Origin: Collinsella aerofaciens
Lineage (GTDB): Bacteria; Actinomycetota; Coriobacteriia; Coriobacteriales; Coriobacteriaceae
Direction: 5' to 3'
Length of the DNA stretch: 64,000 nt
Assembly (NCBI GenBank): GCA_030826265.1
Contig: JAPJOH010000006.1
Coordinates: forward strand, 40,250-104,249
In this document: positions 53,359-62,609 of the stretch, one piece after another
Numbering within the stretch: position 1 is the first letter of the stretch
Layout of the letters: each line of letters opens with the position of its first letter
Notes under the pieces: generated by a model
Seen by the model: the letters and a program-made list of their open reading frames with translations, nothing else
The model's database searches: none
What the model was told of the DNA's origin: nothing
Position numbers and translations under genes: made by a program

Positions 53359-53960
53359 CTAGTGCACCAGTTTGCCAAATTGAATAGCGCGAACAATCAG
53401 CGTAACGCCAAACACCAGCAGCGCGGCGCCGCTAAAGATAACGAGCATCTTGGCCGACCACAGCGGATAGATAAACACGAACATGCCGGCGATGATGGAG
53501 AGTGCGCCGCTCAGGATAGCGAGGGCGCGGTTGGACGAAAGCTCGGACTCCAGAATGGACATGACACCTTCGACAATCCAGCCAAAGCCGGCCACGATAA
53601 CCACCATCGTGGTGAGCGTCGCGGTCGAGAAGGCCTGGTTGCGCAGGATTATGACGCCGCCCAAGATAATGAGTAGGTTGGAGATGATGCTCGTCACGCG
53701 CCAGCCGGTGGGCAGCAGCGGCTCAAAAATGGCAGTGAACAGCCTAATGGCAGCAGTGATTACAAAGTAAAAACCCAGGACAGTCGTCAAAAAGACGAGG
53801 GACTTGCGGGTGCAAAAAGCAGCGCGATACCAGCAATGAGCGCTAAGACGCCCGTGATGGCGTAGATCCAGCGTACGGCCTTGACGGCTTTGCCCGCCAT
53901 GCTTTTCTCGTCAAATCCAAACTGGCTCGATTTTTGGTCATCGTTCTTAAAGATGCCCAT
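53359..53960 (-). pseudogene. HdeD-like (DUF308) membrane protein gene with a frameshift
   Basis: A DUF308/HdeD-type protein of six helices read in two frames. The first frame starts at ATG 53960 after AAAGGAG (MGIFKNDDQKSSQFGFDEKS) and reaches helix 1, WIYAITGVLALIAGIALLFA, then stops at TGA 53787-53789. The other frame continues with SLVFLTTVLGFYFVITAAIR through five more helices to the natural stop. The frames meet near TCTTTTTGACG. A one-base slip in the sequence or gene is the simplest cause. Translation of the second part from TTG at 53790 by coupling is possible. Confidence 0.7.
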
Positions 53961-54224
53961 AATGTCTCCTTTCCGTGTGGTGCACGTCGCGTTCATTGCT
54001 CTCCGTGCGGCGTACGCCAAAAGTGCTGCAACAAGTATCGCCCAAGGGCGCCGATGCATGGGGCGGGAAGGACGAATTGCCGCCCCACATTCCCGAATTG
54101 TTACTTTTGTTCCCGCCCCAGTGAGGATTAATCAACAATTGTAGAACATTACGCCGCTGTATGTAATTGCCTAGGTTTTAGGTTAGATTTTCCTAAGAAC
54201 AATTGCCCGAAATTGGGGGTCCCT

Positions 54225-54896
54225 ATGAACGAAACAGTTCCCGCGGCGCCGTCGAGCGCGGAGTCGATGGCAAAGCAAGGTTGCGAAAAGCTCGGCCTGG
54301 ACACGTTTGACGCGCTGGTCCGCCGCGCCCGCACGTGCCGCCGATTTGACGAGTCCATGCGCGTGCCGTGCGAGTTTTTGCTCGAGCTGGCGGAACTGGC
54401 GCACCTGGCTCCGTGTGGTGCCAATGCTCAGCGTCTTCGTTTTCATGTGGTGAGCGGTTCCGAGGACTGCGCTCGCGTGTTTGACGAGCTTGCATGGGCC
54501 GGTGCGCTCAAGGATTGGCCGGGTCCTGCCGAGGGCGAGCGCCCGACCGGCTACATCGCGATTCTGGCCGAGCGCGCCGTTCCGGGCAAGCCCGCCGCTC
54601 CCATTACCGAGGTCGACACGGGTATTGCCGCGCAGACGATGATGCTCGCCGCCCGCAGCGCCACGCCCGAGGTGGCCGCCTGCATGTTCAAGGCCTTTAC
54701 GCCCCACGCGATCGATGCCATGGGGCTCGATAACGACAAGTATGAGCTCAAGCTGATCATGGCGTTTGGCGTTCCGGCCGAGACACAGGTGATCGATGCG
54801 ATCGATTCCAACCCCGACGGCTCCATCAATTATTGGCGCGACGAGGCGCAGGTGCACCACGTACCCAAGCGCTCGCTTGTCGACGTACTGGTGTAG
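54225..54896 (+). CDS. Nitroreductase-family protein
   Basis: A 223-residue FMN-dependent nitroreductase-like protein. The N-terminal RRARTCRRFDESMRVPCEFL and LAPCGANAQRLRFHVVSG are the usual FMN-binding segments, with the C-terminal EAQVHHVPKRSLVDVLV. ITEVDTGIAAQTMMLAARSA is the conserved dimer helix. It resembles the group that reduces flavin-linked or quinone substrates; the true substrate is unknown. A GGGGG run precedes the ATG at 54225. Confidence 0.9.
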   Translation: MNETVPAAPSSAESMAKQGCEKLGLDTFDALVRRARTCRRFDESMRVPCEFLLELAELAHLAPCGANAQRLRFHVVSGSEDCARVFDELAWAGALKDWPGPAEGERPTGYIAILAERAVPGKPAAPITEVDTGIAAQTMMLAARSATPEVAACMFKAFTPHAIDAMGLDNDKYELKLIMAFGVPAETQVIDAIDSNPDGSINYWRDEAQVHHVPKRSLVDVLV

Positions 54897-54929
54897 TTGA
54901 GCGTCACCGCGGTGTGATCCGGCGGTAAA

Positions 54930-54964
54930 CCACCACAAAGGTACCTGTCCCCTTTGCGGTGGTG
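54930..54964 (+). repeat. GGGACAGG-type hairpin
   Basis: CCACCACAAAGG pairs with CCTTTGCGGTGGTG across TACCTGTCC. It lies just before the first histidine phosphatase gene and shares the ACCTGTCCC core of the other palindromic repeats. Confidence 0.55.
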
Positions 54965-54978
54965 CGAGGGGAGGACGT

Positions 54979-55521
54979 GTGGCAGATTTGTATTTGGTGC
55001 GGCATGGGCAGACTGAGCTCAATGTGCAGAGCATTTTGCAGGGCTGGCACGATTCGTCGCTTACGGCGCGCGGGCGCGAGCAGGCGCTGACGGCGCGTAC
55101 GGCGTTTGCGGCGCGTGGCGTGGCCTTTGATCATGTGTATTCCTCGCCGTTGGGCCGGGCGCGGCATACGGCCGAGCTTATCGTTGGCGAGGGCCGTTCC
55201 ATAGAGCTGGTCGATGACCTGCGTGAGTGGCATTTTGGCTCGCTGGAGGGCACATCAAATCGCGAGATGCCGCCGCAGCCCTGGGGTGATTATCCGGTTG
55301 CCTTTGGTGGCGAGTCGGAAAGTGAGCTTCAGTCGCGCATGGTCGCGGCGCTGTCCCGCATCATGGCCAGGCCGCAGCACGACAGCGTGCTGGCGGTTTC
55401 CCACGGCTCAGCCTGCCAGGAGTTTCTTGAGTATGTGACTGGCGAGGGGGAGCTACCCGACAACGGCGCCGTGCTTCATTTTGGCTATTGCGACGGGGCG
55501 TTTTCGCTCCTTGATTGGTAA
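54979..55521 (+). CDS. Histidine phosphatase family protein (1)
   Basis: A 180-residue phosphoglycerate-mutase-like phosphatase. The N-terminal LYLVRHGQTELN has the RHG phosphohistidine motif, followed by YSSPLGRARHTAELIV, and VLAVSHGSACQEFL supplies the second His. It is probably a sugar-phosphate, cobalamin or general phosphatase. The start is GTG at 54979 after GGGGAGGAC. It is followed 17 bases later by a paralogue. Its RHG motif also resembles CobC, but neighbours do not support a cobalamin role. Confidence 0.9.
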   Translation: MADLYLVRHGQTELNVQSILQGWHDSSLTARGREQALTARTAFAARGVAFDHVYSSPLGRARHTAELIVGEGRSIELVDDLREWHFGSLEGTSNREMPPQPWGDYPVAFGGESESELQSRMVAALSRIMARPQHDSVLAVSHGSACQEFLEYVTGEGELPDNGAVLHFGYCDGAFSLLDW

Positions 55522-55538
55522 CGAACGAAAGGACCCCT

Positions 55539-56174
55539 ATGAATAAAGATCTGTATCTGGTCCGTCATGGACAGACGATATTCAACCTCAAGCGTATTAT
55601 TCAGGGGTGGAGTGACTCGCCGCTTACGCAGTTGGGCTGCGACCAAGCGGCGCGCGCTGGCATGTTTTTGCGCGCACGCGGCATTGAGCCCGATCATGCC
55701 TACACCTCCACGCTTCATCGCACCGAGCAGACTATCGCCAACTTGTGGCCGGGCTTGGCGTACGAGCGCCTGGACGGCCTGCGTGAGTGGTTCTTTGGCG
55801 ACTTTGAGGCCGAGCGCGTGATACTCATGCCCGAGCGCCCGTGGCGCGACTTCTATTGTCAGTTTGGCGGCGAGGGCCAGATGCAGGTGCGCGAGCGCAT
55901 GGTGGCGACGCTGACCGAGCTTATGCAGCGTCCGGACCATGCGTGCGTGCTCGCGGTAAGTCATGGCTCGGCTATCAAGGAGTTTATGGATCACGTGAAG
56001 GGCGCGGCGGCAGACGAGCGCGACCGTGTGCCAGGCAACTGCTCGGTGCTGCACTTTGCGTTTGACGACGAATCCGACACGTTTGAGCTGATTGAGATTT
56101 TTACGCAGGAGGATTACGCATGCGAGCTGGGCCTTGAACCGCTTGTGGCTACTGCAGGTCCGCAGCGCGGATAA
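55539..56174 (+). CDS. Histidine phosphatase family protein (2)
   Basis: A 211-residue paralogue of the preceding gene. It begins MNKDLYLVRHGQTIFNLKRI, continues with YTSTLHRTEQTIANLWPGLA, and has VLAVSHGSAIKEFMDHVKG. AAAGGA lies before the ATG at 55539. The pair probably arose by duplication and is cotranscribed. Substrate unknown. A hairpin terminator follows. Confidence 0.9.
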   Translation: MNKDLYLVRHGQTIFNLKRIIQGWSDSPLTQLGCDQAARAGMFLRARGIEPDHAYTSTLHRTEQTIANLWPGLAYERLDGLREWFFGDFEAERVILMPERPWRDFYCQFGGEGQMQVRERMVATLTELMQRPDHACVLAVSHGSAIKEFMDHVKGAAADERDRVPGNCSVLHFAFDDESDTFELIEIFTQEDYACELGLEPLVATAGPQRG

Positions 56175-56221
56175 CGCGAGCGTGGCGGCTCGGGTCGCCG
56201 GCATAACTTCTCGAAGCAAAA

Positions 56222-56258
56222 GGGGCGGAGATGCATGTACCTGCTGCATCTCCGCCCC
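56222..56258. terminator. Bidirectional terminator
   Basis: GGGGCGGAGATGCA pairs perfectly with TGCATCTCCGCCCC around nine bases. On the minus strand TTTTGC follows; on the plus strand the run is CTGTTTG. Confidence 0.8.
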
Positions 56259-56303
56259 CTGTTTGTTGAGCTGCCGATTTTTGTGCTGCGCGGTCTGGTC
56301 TTG

Positions 56304-56984
56304 CTAGAACCGCGCGACTTGGTGCGTGAGCAGACCCGTCGGAACCTGCGGCGCGGCGCCGGCGATCTGCGCGGCGGGGAACAGTGCGGCTACAGCAAAG
56401 TTGAACGGCTCTTTGCCCGTGTAGGTGCCGGCAGCATGGGCATCGTCGGCCAGGAGCTGTGATGCCTCGACTAGTGCGGCAGCGTAGGCAGGGTCGTCGG
56501 CCAGTGCCGGCTCCGGCGCCTGGTCGAGCATGGCATGGATGGCGCCGACGGCGTCCTCGCGCTTGACCTCCCACACGCGGTGCGTAATGCCCGCGGGGTC
56601 GGTGACGGCGTAGAGCGAGGCGCCCTCTTTGGCAGCGCCCAGGATGATGTCCATGACGGGCGACGTCTCGTAGGCGAGCGACACGGGGCGCGGCTGTACC
56701 TTGAGGTCGGCGATTGCGCGCGCAGCGGCGGTCGAATCGGCGGCAACCGCGTCGCCGCCCGCCAGCGCACCAACCGGGCAGATCGCCACGACACCCGTCA
56801 CACGTCCCGGCTCGCCCGAGCATTCGTACACGTAATACGCCGCACCCGGGTCCTTGAGCATCAGACCATCGGCAATGGCTTCGCGCAGGGCTTCGTTGTC
56901 ACTCAGAATACTGCCCATTGCAGGCAGCGCCTCGAGCACGCGGTCCTGAGCCGGGCGGATGCAGGGAAACGGAAGTGCTTTCAT
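56304..56984 (-). CDS. Short DUF1015-like protein
   Basis: A 226-residue protein. The N-terminus (FPCIRPAQDRVLEALPAM) and the AYYVYECSGEPGRVTGVVAI segment recall DUF1015, whose usual length is about 400 residues. About half of the family's length is missing. The HEQT/EKTRP-type central motif is absent. The frame is intact and has no frameshift scar. DUF1015 genes often neighbour serA and serC, as here. Function unknown. It may be a shortened family member or a degrading copy. Confidence 0.6.
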   Translation of the reverse strand: MKALPFPCIRPAQDRVLEALPAMGSILSDNEALREAIADGLMLKDPGAAYYVYECSGEPGRVTGVVAICPVGALAGGDAVAADSTAAARAIADLKVQPRPVSLAYETSPVMDIILGAAKEGASLYAVTDPAGITHRVWEVKREDAVGAIHAMLDQAPEPALADDPAYAAALVEASQLLADDAHAAGTYTGKEPFNFAVAALFPAAQIAGAAPQVPTGLLTHQVARF

Positions 56985-57023
56985 GGGCGGTCCTAACGCG
57001 CGAGTCGGTTTGTTCGCGGTTTA

Positions 57024-58244
57024 TTATGCCCCAACTTGGCCGCTCGCGTCCCAGAGCACGTTATCGGCGAGCGCGATTAGCACCTGCTGACAACGAACGA
57101 TATCGGCGTGGGGCACATATTCGTTGGGCTTGTGCGCGAGCGCGAGCGACCCGGGACCGTAGCTCATGCAATTGCGGTTACCTGTCTTGCCGGCAATGAC
57201 GGCGGTGTCGGTGTAGCCGGTAAAGAAGCCGACGGTCGTGTCCGCGTCCGTCACGTCATCGGCGGCACGCTTGAGCGCTGCTAGAAGGGGAGAGGTCGGA
57301 TCGCGCTCGATAGCGGGGCGGTTGCCTGTCACGGTATAGCTTCCATGGCAGCCGGGGACCGCGGCTTCGGCGCCGGCGATGGCCTGCTCTACCATGCGCT
57401 TCGCGACGGCCGTATCGGTCGGCGGAGTCAGGCGCATATCGACCCAGACCTTGGCGCGGTCGGGCACGACATAGGGGCGATATCCGCCCTCGATTTGGCC
57501 AAACGTGATGGTCGAAGACCCCAGCTCATCGTGCGCGGGCAGCGCCACAAACGCGCGACGGAGCGAACACACGACCTCGGCCATGGCGGCGACGGCATCC
57601 GCGCCCTTCCACGGCTGGCTCGCATGCGCCGTCACGCCGGCCATTTCAATCTCGAACCACGTACGCCCCTTGTGCGCCACCTGGATCTGTCCGTCGGTGG
57701 GCTCGGTGTCCAGCACCCATTCGCGCGAACCGACCCAGCCGGCATCGATGGCTGCCTCGGAGCCTCGCATAAAGTCTTCCTCGTCGACCGAGCAGATGAG
57801 CGAAAAGCCGCGGCGGGGCAGCGCGCCATCCGCCGCCACGCGCTCGAGCGTATGGACCAGTGCGGCAATGGCACAGGCCAGGCCACCCTTCATATCGCAG
57901 GCGCCGCGGCCGTAGAGCTTGCCGTCGCGCACGACCGCCCCGAGCGGCGTAATGTCCGCGTCCCAGCCGTCGCCCAAGGTGACTGTATCCATGTGGCAGA
58001 TGTAGACGAGCCGTGGCTCGTCGCTCAAACCGGGCACGGTGACCATGAGATTGCGGCGTCCGGTCAGCACCTCGAGTTCCTCAACCTGCACGGCATGGAG
58101 CACCGGATGACTCAACCGCTCCAATTGAGCCTCAACCAACACTTTGATATAGCGTTCAATCTCGCCCTCATACGCACCTGGGTCGGAACTGTCGATCCGC
58201 ATGAGCCCTTGCGTAAGCCGCCAAGCAAAATCTGTATCAACCAT
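57024..58244 (-). CDS. M20-family peptidase (ArgE/DapE-like)
   Basis: A 406-residue zinc-dependent peptidase. Metal ligands and catalytic residues are visible in VYICHMDTVTLGDGWD, GRGACDMKGGLACAIA and SVDEEDFMRGSEAA. TAHASQPWKGADAVAAMAEV is the dimerisation-domain segment. The start is ATG at 58242-58244 after GAGGTG. It may act on N-acyl amino acids or short peptides. It follows serA on the same strand but across a terminator. Confidence 0.9.
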   Translation of the reverse strand: MVDTDFAWRLTQGLMRIDSSDPGAYEGEIERYIKVLVEAQLERLSHPVLHAVQVEELEVLTGRRNLMVTVPGLSDEPRLVYICHMDTVTLGDGWDADITPLGAVVRDGKLYGRGACDMKGGLACAIAALVHTLERVAADGALPRRGFSLICSVDEEDFMRGSEAAIDAGWVGSREWVLDTEPTDGQIQVAHKGRTWFEIEMAGVTAHASQPWKGADAVAAMAEVVCSLRRAFVALPAHDELGSSTITFGQIEGGYRPYVVPDRAKVWVDMRLTPPTDTAVAKRMVEQAIAGAEAAVPGCHGSYTVTGNRPAIERDPTSPLLAALKRAADDVTDADTTVGFFTGYTDTAVIAGKTGNRNCMSYGPGSLALAHKPNEYVPHADIVRCQQVLIALADNVLWDASGQVGA

Positions 58245-58328
58245 AGGCACCTCACAGATAGTTAGGTCAACATACAAATTGTATGTCAAGAAGCGGCTCG
58301 GTGCATTTAATGGAGCGCTCACAAAAAC

Positions 58329-58358
58329 GGGGGCGCCTCTCGTGCGAAAGGCGCCCCC
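58329..58358 (-). terminator. Rho-independent terminator after serA
   Basis: GGGGGCGCCT pairs with AGGCGCCCCC around ten bases; TTTTTG follows on the minus strand. A second hairpin, TGACGGGCAG with CTGCCCGTCA, is at 58377-58409. Confidence 0.8.
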
Positions 58359-58421
58359 GCGGGCATTCAATGTCAGTGACGGGCAGGCCACATGGGGAAC
58401 TGCCCGTCAGATCAGCCGGCG

Positions 58422-59585
58422 CTATTTGATTACGCGCACGCGATACATCGACGGAATCTGCTTGAGCGCCTCGATGGTGCTGCTGTCCAGGTGCTCGTCG
58501 GTGTCGAACATGGTGTAGGCGTTCTCGCCAGCGGACTCGTTGGTCATACGCTGCACGTTGGCGTTGTCCTTGGCGAGAATGGCCGTGATCTGGCCGATCA
58601 TGTTGGGCACGTTGGCGTGCAGGCAGGCGATGCGGCTTGCGGCGCGCGCCTTGCCCATGCTGCAGGCGGGATAGTTGACGCTATGTGCGATGTTGCCGTT
58701 CTCTAGGTAATCCTTGAGCTCGCTGATGGCCATATCGGCGCAGTTGGCCTCGGCCTCGCCAGTGCCGGCGCCCGAGTGCGTGGTGATAAACGTGTTGGGC
58801 ATCTTGACGGTCTTGGGCGTGGCAAAGTCGCAGCTAAACCAGCTCAGCTTGCCCTCGCGCAGGGCAGCGTCGACGGCGTCCTCGTCAATGATGGTTTCGC
58901 GTGCGTAGTTGATGAGCACGGCGTCGGGTGCCAGCAGGTTAATCTGCTCGGTGCTGATCATGCCGATGGTGTCGGCCTTGCTGGGCACGTGCACGGTGAG
59001 GTAGTCGCAGCCGCGGCAGAGGTCCTCGAGCGTGCCCACGCGCTGCACCTCGCGGCTCAGCACCCACGCGTGCTCGACGGAAATGAACGGGTCGTAGCCG
59101 TAGACGTCCATACCCAGGTCGACGCAGGCGTTGGCGACCTTGGAACCTACGTTGCCCAGGCCGATGACGCCGATGCGCTTGCCCTTGAGCTCGCGGCCCA
59201 CAAAGGCCTTCTTGGCTTTCTCGGCATCGACCTGGATCTCGGGGTCGTCGGCGTTGTCGCGCACCCAGTTCATCGATTGCACCACGCCGCGGCTCGAGAG
59301 CACCAGCATGCCTAGGACGAGCTCCTTAACGGCGTTGCTGTTAGCGCCGGGGGAGTTAAAGACGACGACGCCCTTCTTGGCGTACTCCTCGACGGGGATG
59401 TTGTTGACGCCGGCGCCGCAGCGGGCGATGGCGCGGATGTCCTCGGGCAGCTCGTAGCCGTGCAGGTCGGTCGAGCGCATCAGGATGGCGTCGGCCTCTT
59501 CGGCGGTGCTCACAAATTCGTACCCCTCGCCAAACTCGACTTTGCCGTCCTTGGTGATGTCGTCGATGGTCTTAATCTTACGCAT
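58422..59585 (-). CDS. serA: Phosphoglycerate dehydrogenase
   Basis: A 387-residue SerA, the short form with a C-terminal ACT domain, which starts serine synthesis from 3-phosphoglycerate. Seen: CGAGVNNIPVEEYAKKGVVV, the NAD site IGVIGLGNVGSKVANACVDL, the Arg in NYARETIIDE, the His in FITTHSGAGTGEAE, and the ACT domain NVPNMIGQITAILAKDNANV. AAGGAG precedes the ATG. It lies 70 bases downstream of serC, in the same operon. The ACT domain may sense serine. Confidence 0.96.
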   Translation of the reverse strand: MRKIKTIDDITKDGKVEFGEGYEFVSTAEEADAILMRSTDLHGYELPEDIRAIARCGAGVNNIPVEEYAKKGVVVFNSPGANSNAVKELVLGMLVLSSRGVVQSMNWVRDNADDPEIQVDAEKAKKAFVGRELKGKRIGVIGLGNVGSKVANACVDLGMDVYGYDPFISVEHAWVLSREVQRVGTLEDLCRGCDYLTVHVPSKADTIGMISTEQINLLAPDAVLINYARETIIDEDAVDAALREGKLSWFSCDFATPKTVKMPNTFITTHSGAGTGEAEANCADMAISELKDYLENGNIAHSVNYPACSMGKARAASRIACLHANVPNMIGQITAILAKDNANVQRMTNESAGENAYTMFDTDEHLDSSTIEALKQIPSMYRVRVIK

Positions 59586-59655
59586 GGAAAAACTCCTTAG
59601 CAGGTTTGGTTTAAACAGGTGGTTTGAAGTGGCTGGTCGGCCCGCGCGTTGCGGG

Positions 59656-60780
59656 CTAGTTAGATCGCGGACTCAAACTATGCTGCGCTTCGAAGTCCTT
59701 CATGTACGAGGCCAGTGCCTGCACATCTTCCATGGTTACGGCGTTGTAGACGCTGGCGCGCATGCCGCCCACCAGGCGATGGCCCTTGACGTTTTGAATC
59801 TGGTGCTTGGCCGCGCCTGCGACAAAGGCCGCGTCGAGCTCGGCGTCGCCGGTGCGGAAGGTGACGTTGGCGATGGAGCGGCTGTCGGCCTGCGTGGTGC
59901 CATGGAACAGCTCGCTGTGCTCGAGCAGGTCATAGAGCAGATTGGCCTTGGCCCAGTTTCGCTCGGCCATGGCTGCAAGTCCGCCGGTCTGCTCGACCCA
60001 GTGGAACACCTTGCCGCACACGTAGATGCCAAAGGTGTTGGGCGTGTTGAGCATGGAGCCCTTGGCGGCCTGGGTCTTAAGGTCCATGTACTGCGGCGTC
60101 TGCGCAAAGGCGGGGCCGTCGGCGATGAGGTCGTCGCGCACGATGACCACGGTCACGCCCGCGGCACCGGCGTTTTTCTGCGCGCCGGCGTAAATGAGCC
60201 CGTAGCGCTCAACATCGAGCGGCTGCGACAGAAAGCAGCTCGAGACATCGGCGACCAGCGGCACATCGCCACAGTTGGGCAGCTCGTGGTACATGGTGCC
60301 AAAGATGGTGTTGTTCTGGCAGATGTAAACGTAGTCGAGCCCGTCGCTCGCGGCCTCGGCGGCAATGCGCGCGTTGATGTCGGCCATGTCGGGGATGCGG
60401 TCGAAGTTGGTGTCCTCGGAGCTCGCGAGCAGCACGGCCTCGCCGTACTTGTCGGCTTCTTTGTATGCCTTGTTGGCAAAGTTGCCGGTCACGATGTAGC
60501 CGGCGCGGCCGCGGTGCATGAGGTTCATGGGGATGCCCGCAAACTGCAGCGTGGCGCCGCCCTGCAAAAACAGGACGCGGTAGTTGTTGGGGATGCTCAG
60601 CAGGCGGCGCAGAGTTGCCTCAGCGTCATCGATGATCTGCTGGTACATGCTAGATCGATGACTCATCTCGAGCACGGACATACCGCAACCGCGGTAGTCC
60701 ATCATCTCGTCGGCGATCTCGGCGAGCACGCTTGTAGGCAGCGCAGCCGGGCCAGCTGAGAAGTTGTGCACACGTGCCAT
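59656..60780 (-). CDS. serC: Phosphoserine aminotransferase
   Basis: A 374-residue PLP aminotransferase that converts 3-phosphohydroxypyruvate to phosphoserine. It begins MARVHNFSAGPAALPTSVLA, has MSHRSSMYQQIIDDAEATLR, and the PLP-binding Lys in GLIYAGAQKNAGAAGVTVV. It is upstream of serA in a serCA operon. No serB-like phosphatase is adjacent. GAGGGGGAAC lies upstream of the ATG at 60780. Confidence 0.96.
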   Translation of the reverse strand: MARVHNFSAGPAALPTSVLAEIADEMMDYRGCGMSVLEMSHRSSMYQQIIDDAEATLRRLLSIPNNYRVLFLQGGATLQFAGIPMNLMHRGRAGYIVTGNFANKAYKEADKYGEAVLLASSEDTNFDRIPDMADINARIAAEAASDGLDYVYICQNNTIFGTMYHELPNCGDVPLVADVSSCFLSQPLDVERYGLIYAGAQKNAGAAGVTVVIVRDDLIADGPAFAQTPQYMDLKTQAAKGSMLNTPNTFGIYVCGKVFHWVEQTGGLAAMAERNWAKANLLYDLLEHSELFHGTTQADSRSIANVTFRTGDAELDAAFVAGAAKHQIQNVKGHRLVGGMRASVYNAVTMEDVQALASYMKDFEAQHSLSPRSN

Positions 60781-60915
60781 CTTCTAGTTCCCCCTCGTAG
60801 TCGTTTGAACGTTCGGGATACTTTAGCACAGTGGAGCGCCAGGCGCGACCGCATCACAGCAAAACCCGAGTGCGCCGCTATGATTTACAGGATGGTTACA
60901 TGGGGGAGGGGTGCT

Positions 60916-61008
60916 TTACTCCTCAGGCAAATCCGAATCTGCGAGCGAAGGCATGAGGTTCTCTAGGCGCTTGATCTCTTCGTCGCAAATTAGCCACTTC
61001 CTGGTCAC
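60916..61008 (-). CDS. Very small ORF overlapping the antiporter stop
   Basis: A 30-residue acidic peptide, MTRKWLICDEEIKRLENLMP and on. Its GTG overlaps the antiporter's TAG in the pattern TAGTG, which would allow coupled translation. No homologue is recognised and no independent ribosome binding site is seen. It could be chance. Confidence 0.3.
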   Translation of the reverse strand: MTRKWLICDEEIKRLENLMPSLADSDLPEE

Positions 61009-62609
61009 TACGACGCCAGTGTGGCGATGACGGCTTCGTCGCCGGCGTATATGAGGGTGTTGCCGTCGGGGATGATCGTCTGGCCGTCGCGTTTGAGCAT
61101 CACGACGATAAAGGGATGCTTGCCTTGCGGCACATCGCGAAGACGCTGGCCGGCCAGGCGACCGTGGGGAGTCACGGTGACCTCGCGCAGCGTAACTTCG
61201 GTACGCTCTTCGAACGTCGGCGCGGCCATCACCAGCAGATCGCCTTCCTGGATTACGGTGTCGCCATTGGGCAGTACCGGGTGCGCCCCGTCGCGCAGCA
61301 CCAGGACCACGAGCATATTTGTGGCGCTGCCAATGTCCGCGAGCGAGCGTCCGGCAAACGGATGTCCAGCGCCCACCTTGAGCTTTACAAACGACATGCC
61401 GTCCTCGTCGCGGTAGTCGTTAAAGGTGCGGCGCACGTCGCCGGTCGCATCGATCATATCGAGCTTCTTCGCCACCGCCGGCAGCAGCGAGCCCTGCACC
61501 ACAATGCTCGACACGGCAATCACAAACACCAGGTCAAACAGGTTGTGACCGCCGGGGACACCGGCCACTACGGCAAAGAGGCTAAATACGACCGAAGCTG
61601 CGCCGCGCAGGCCCGCCCAGCTTACGAGCGCGACCTGGCGGGGGTTCGTCTTAAAGGGCGCCAGGAGCACGCCGACGGCGATGGGACGGCTCACAAAGAG
61701 CATAAACGCCATGAGCGCCAGGCCCGGCAGCAGCATTTGCGGCAGGCGCGCGGGCGTGACGAGCAGGCCCAGCAAAAAGAAGATGGTCATCTCGGCCATC
61801 TCGGTGAGGGTGTCAAAAAAGTGCGCCATCTCGACCTTGCCGGTGATGTCGCTCGCACCCAGCACAATGCCGGCCAGGTATACAGCCAAAAAGCCGTTGC
61901 CGCCCAGGTAGCTCGGCAGCGCGTAGGCGACGATGGCCACGGCGAACAAAAAGATGGTCTGCGCGTCCTTGGCCGTTGCGTGCGCGCGTTCAATCAGGCG
62001 GCCCGCCGCCCAGCCGATGGCAAGGCCCAGGCCCACGCCCAGGATAATCTGCTTGGTCAGCAGTGCGGGAATGTTGATGTCGCCGCCGGCCGCTAGTGTG
62101 GCGAGCACGGCGGTGAGCATGTAGGCGACGGGGTCGTTGGAGCCCGATTCGACCTCGAGCAGCGAGTCGGTGCCACCTCTCAGCGACAGGCTGTGCTCAC
62201 GCAGTACGCTAAAGACGCTTGCCGCGTCGGTGGATGCCACGACCGATCCCAGCAGCAGGCCACCGATCCAGTCGAACCCCAGCGCGAAGTGGGCGAACAC
62301 GCCGGTGATGCCGGCAGTGATGACGACGCCGAGCGTGCTCAGCAGCACCGCCGGCGCAGCGACGGGCTTGGCGCGGTCGATATTGGTGTTAAAGCCGCCG
62401 TAGAACATGATGAACAGCAGCGCCGTGCTGCAGACGGTTTCGGTGAGTGCGTAGTCGCTAAAGTCGATATGCGTCGGGCCGTTGACGCCCAACAGCATGC
62501 CCAGCGCGATAAAGATGAGCAGGGTGGGGAAGGGGAGTTTTTTGCCGACGGGTTTGATGGTCAGGCACAAAATGATGACGAGGCCGATAAAGAGAAGGAT
62601 CTGGTTCAT
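61008..62609 (-). CDS. Cation/proton antiporter with RCK_C domains (CvrA-like)
   Basis: A 533-residue protein. About twelve membrane helices occupy residues 1-385, including SVVASTDAASVFSVLREHSL and ESGSNDPVAYMLTAVLA with the conserved acidic residues of CPA1-type exchangers. Two regulatory segments, probably RCK_C/TrkA_C domains, follow at about 395-530. These bind ligands or nucleotides in potassium/proton antiporters, so K+/H+ exchange is likely. AGGAGCGG lies upstream of the ATG at 62609. Confidence 0.9.
   Translation of the reverse strand: MNQILLFIGLVIILCLTIKPVGKKLPFPTLLIFIALGMLLGVNGPTHIDFSDYALTETVCSTALLFIMFYGGFNTNIDRAKPVAAPAVLLSTLGVVITAGITGVFAHFALGFDWIGGLLLGSVVASTDAASVFSVLREHSLSLRGGTDSLLEVESGSNDPVAYMLTAVLATLAAGGDINIPALLTKQIILGVGLGLAIGWAAGRLIERAHATAKDAQTIFLFAVAIVAYALPSYLGGNGFLAVYLAGIVLGASDITGKVEMAHFFDTLTEMAEMTIFFLLGLLVTPARLPQMLLPGLALMAFMLFVSRPIAVGVLLAPFKTNPRQVALVSWAGLRGAASVVFSLFAVVAGVPGGHNLFDLVFVIAVSSIVVQGSLLPAVAKKLDMIDATGDVRRTFNDYRDEDGMSFVKLKVGAGHPFAGRSLADIGSATNMLVVLVLRDGAHPVLPNGDTVIQEGDLLVMAAPTFEERTEVTLREVTVTPHGRLAGQRLRDVPQGKHPFIVVMLKRDGQTIIPDGNTLIYAGDEAVIATLAS

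Noticed and set aside
53780..53800. Programmed -1 frameshift in the HdeD-like gene
   Set aside because: The T-run is not a canonical X-XXY-YYZ heptamer and no pseudoknot is evident; a simple lesion is more likely.
54979..56174. Cobalamin phosphatase CobC for the histidine phosphatases
   Set aside because: The RHG fold alone does not show this. No cobalamin gene is adjacent and the DUF4430 operon is 40 kb away.
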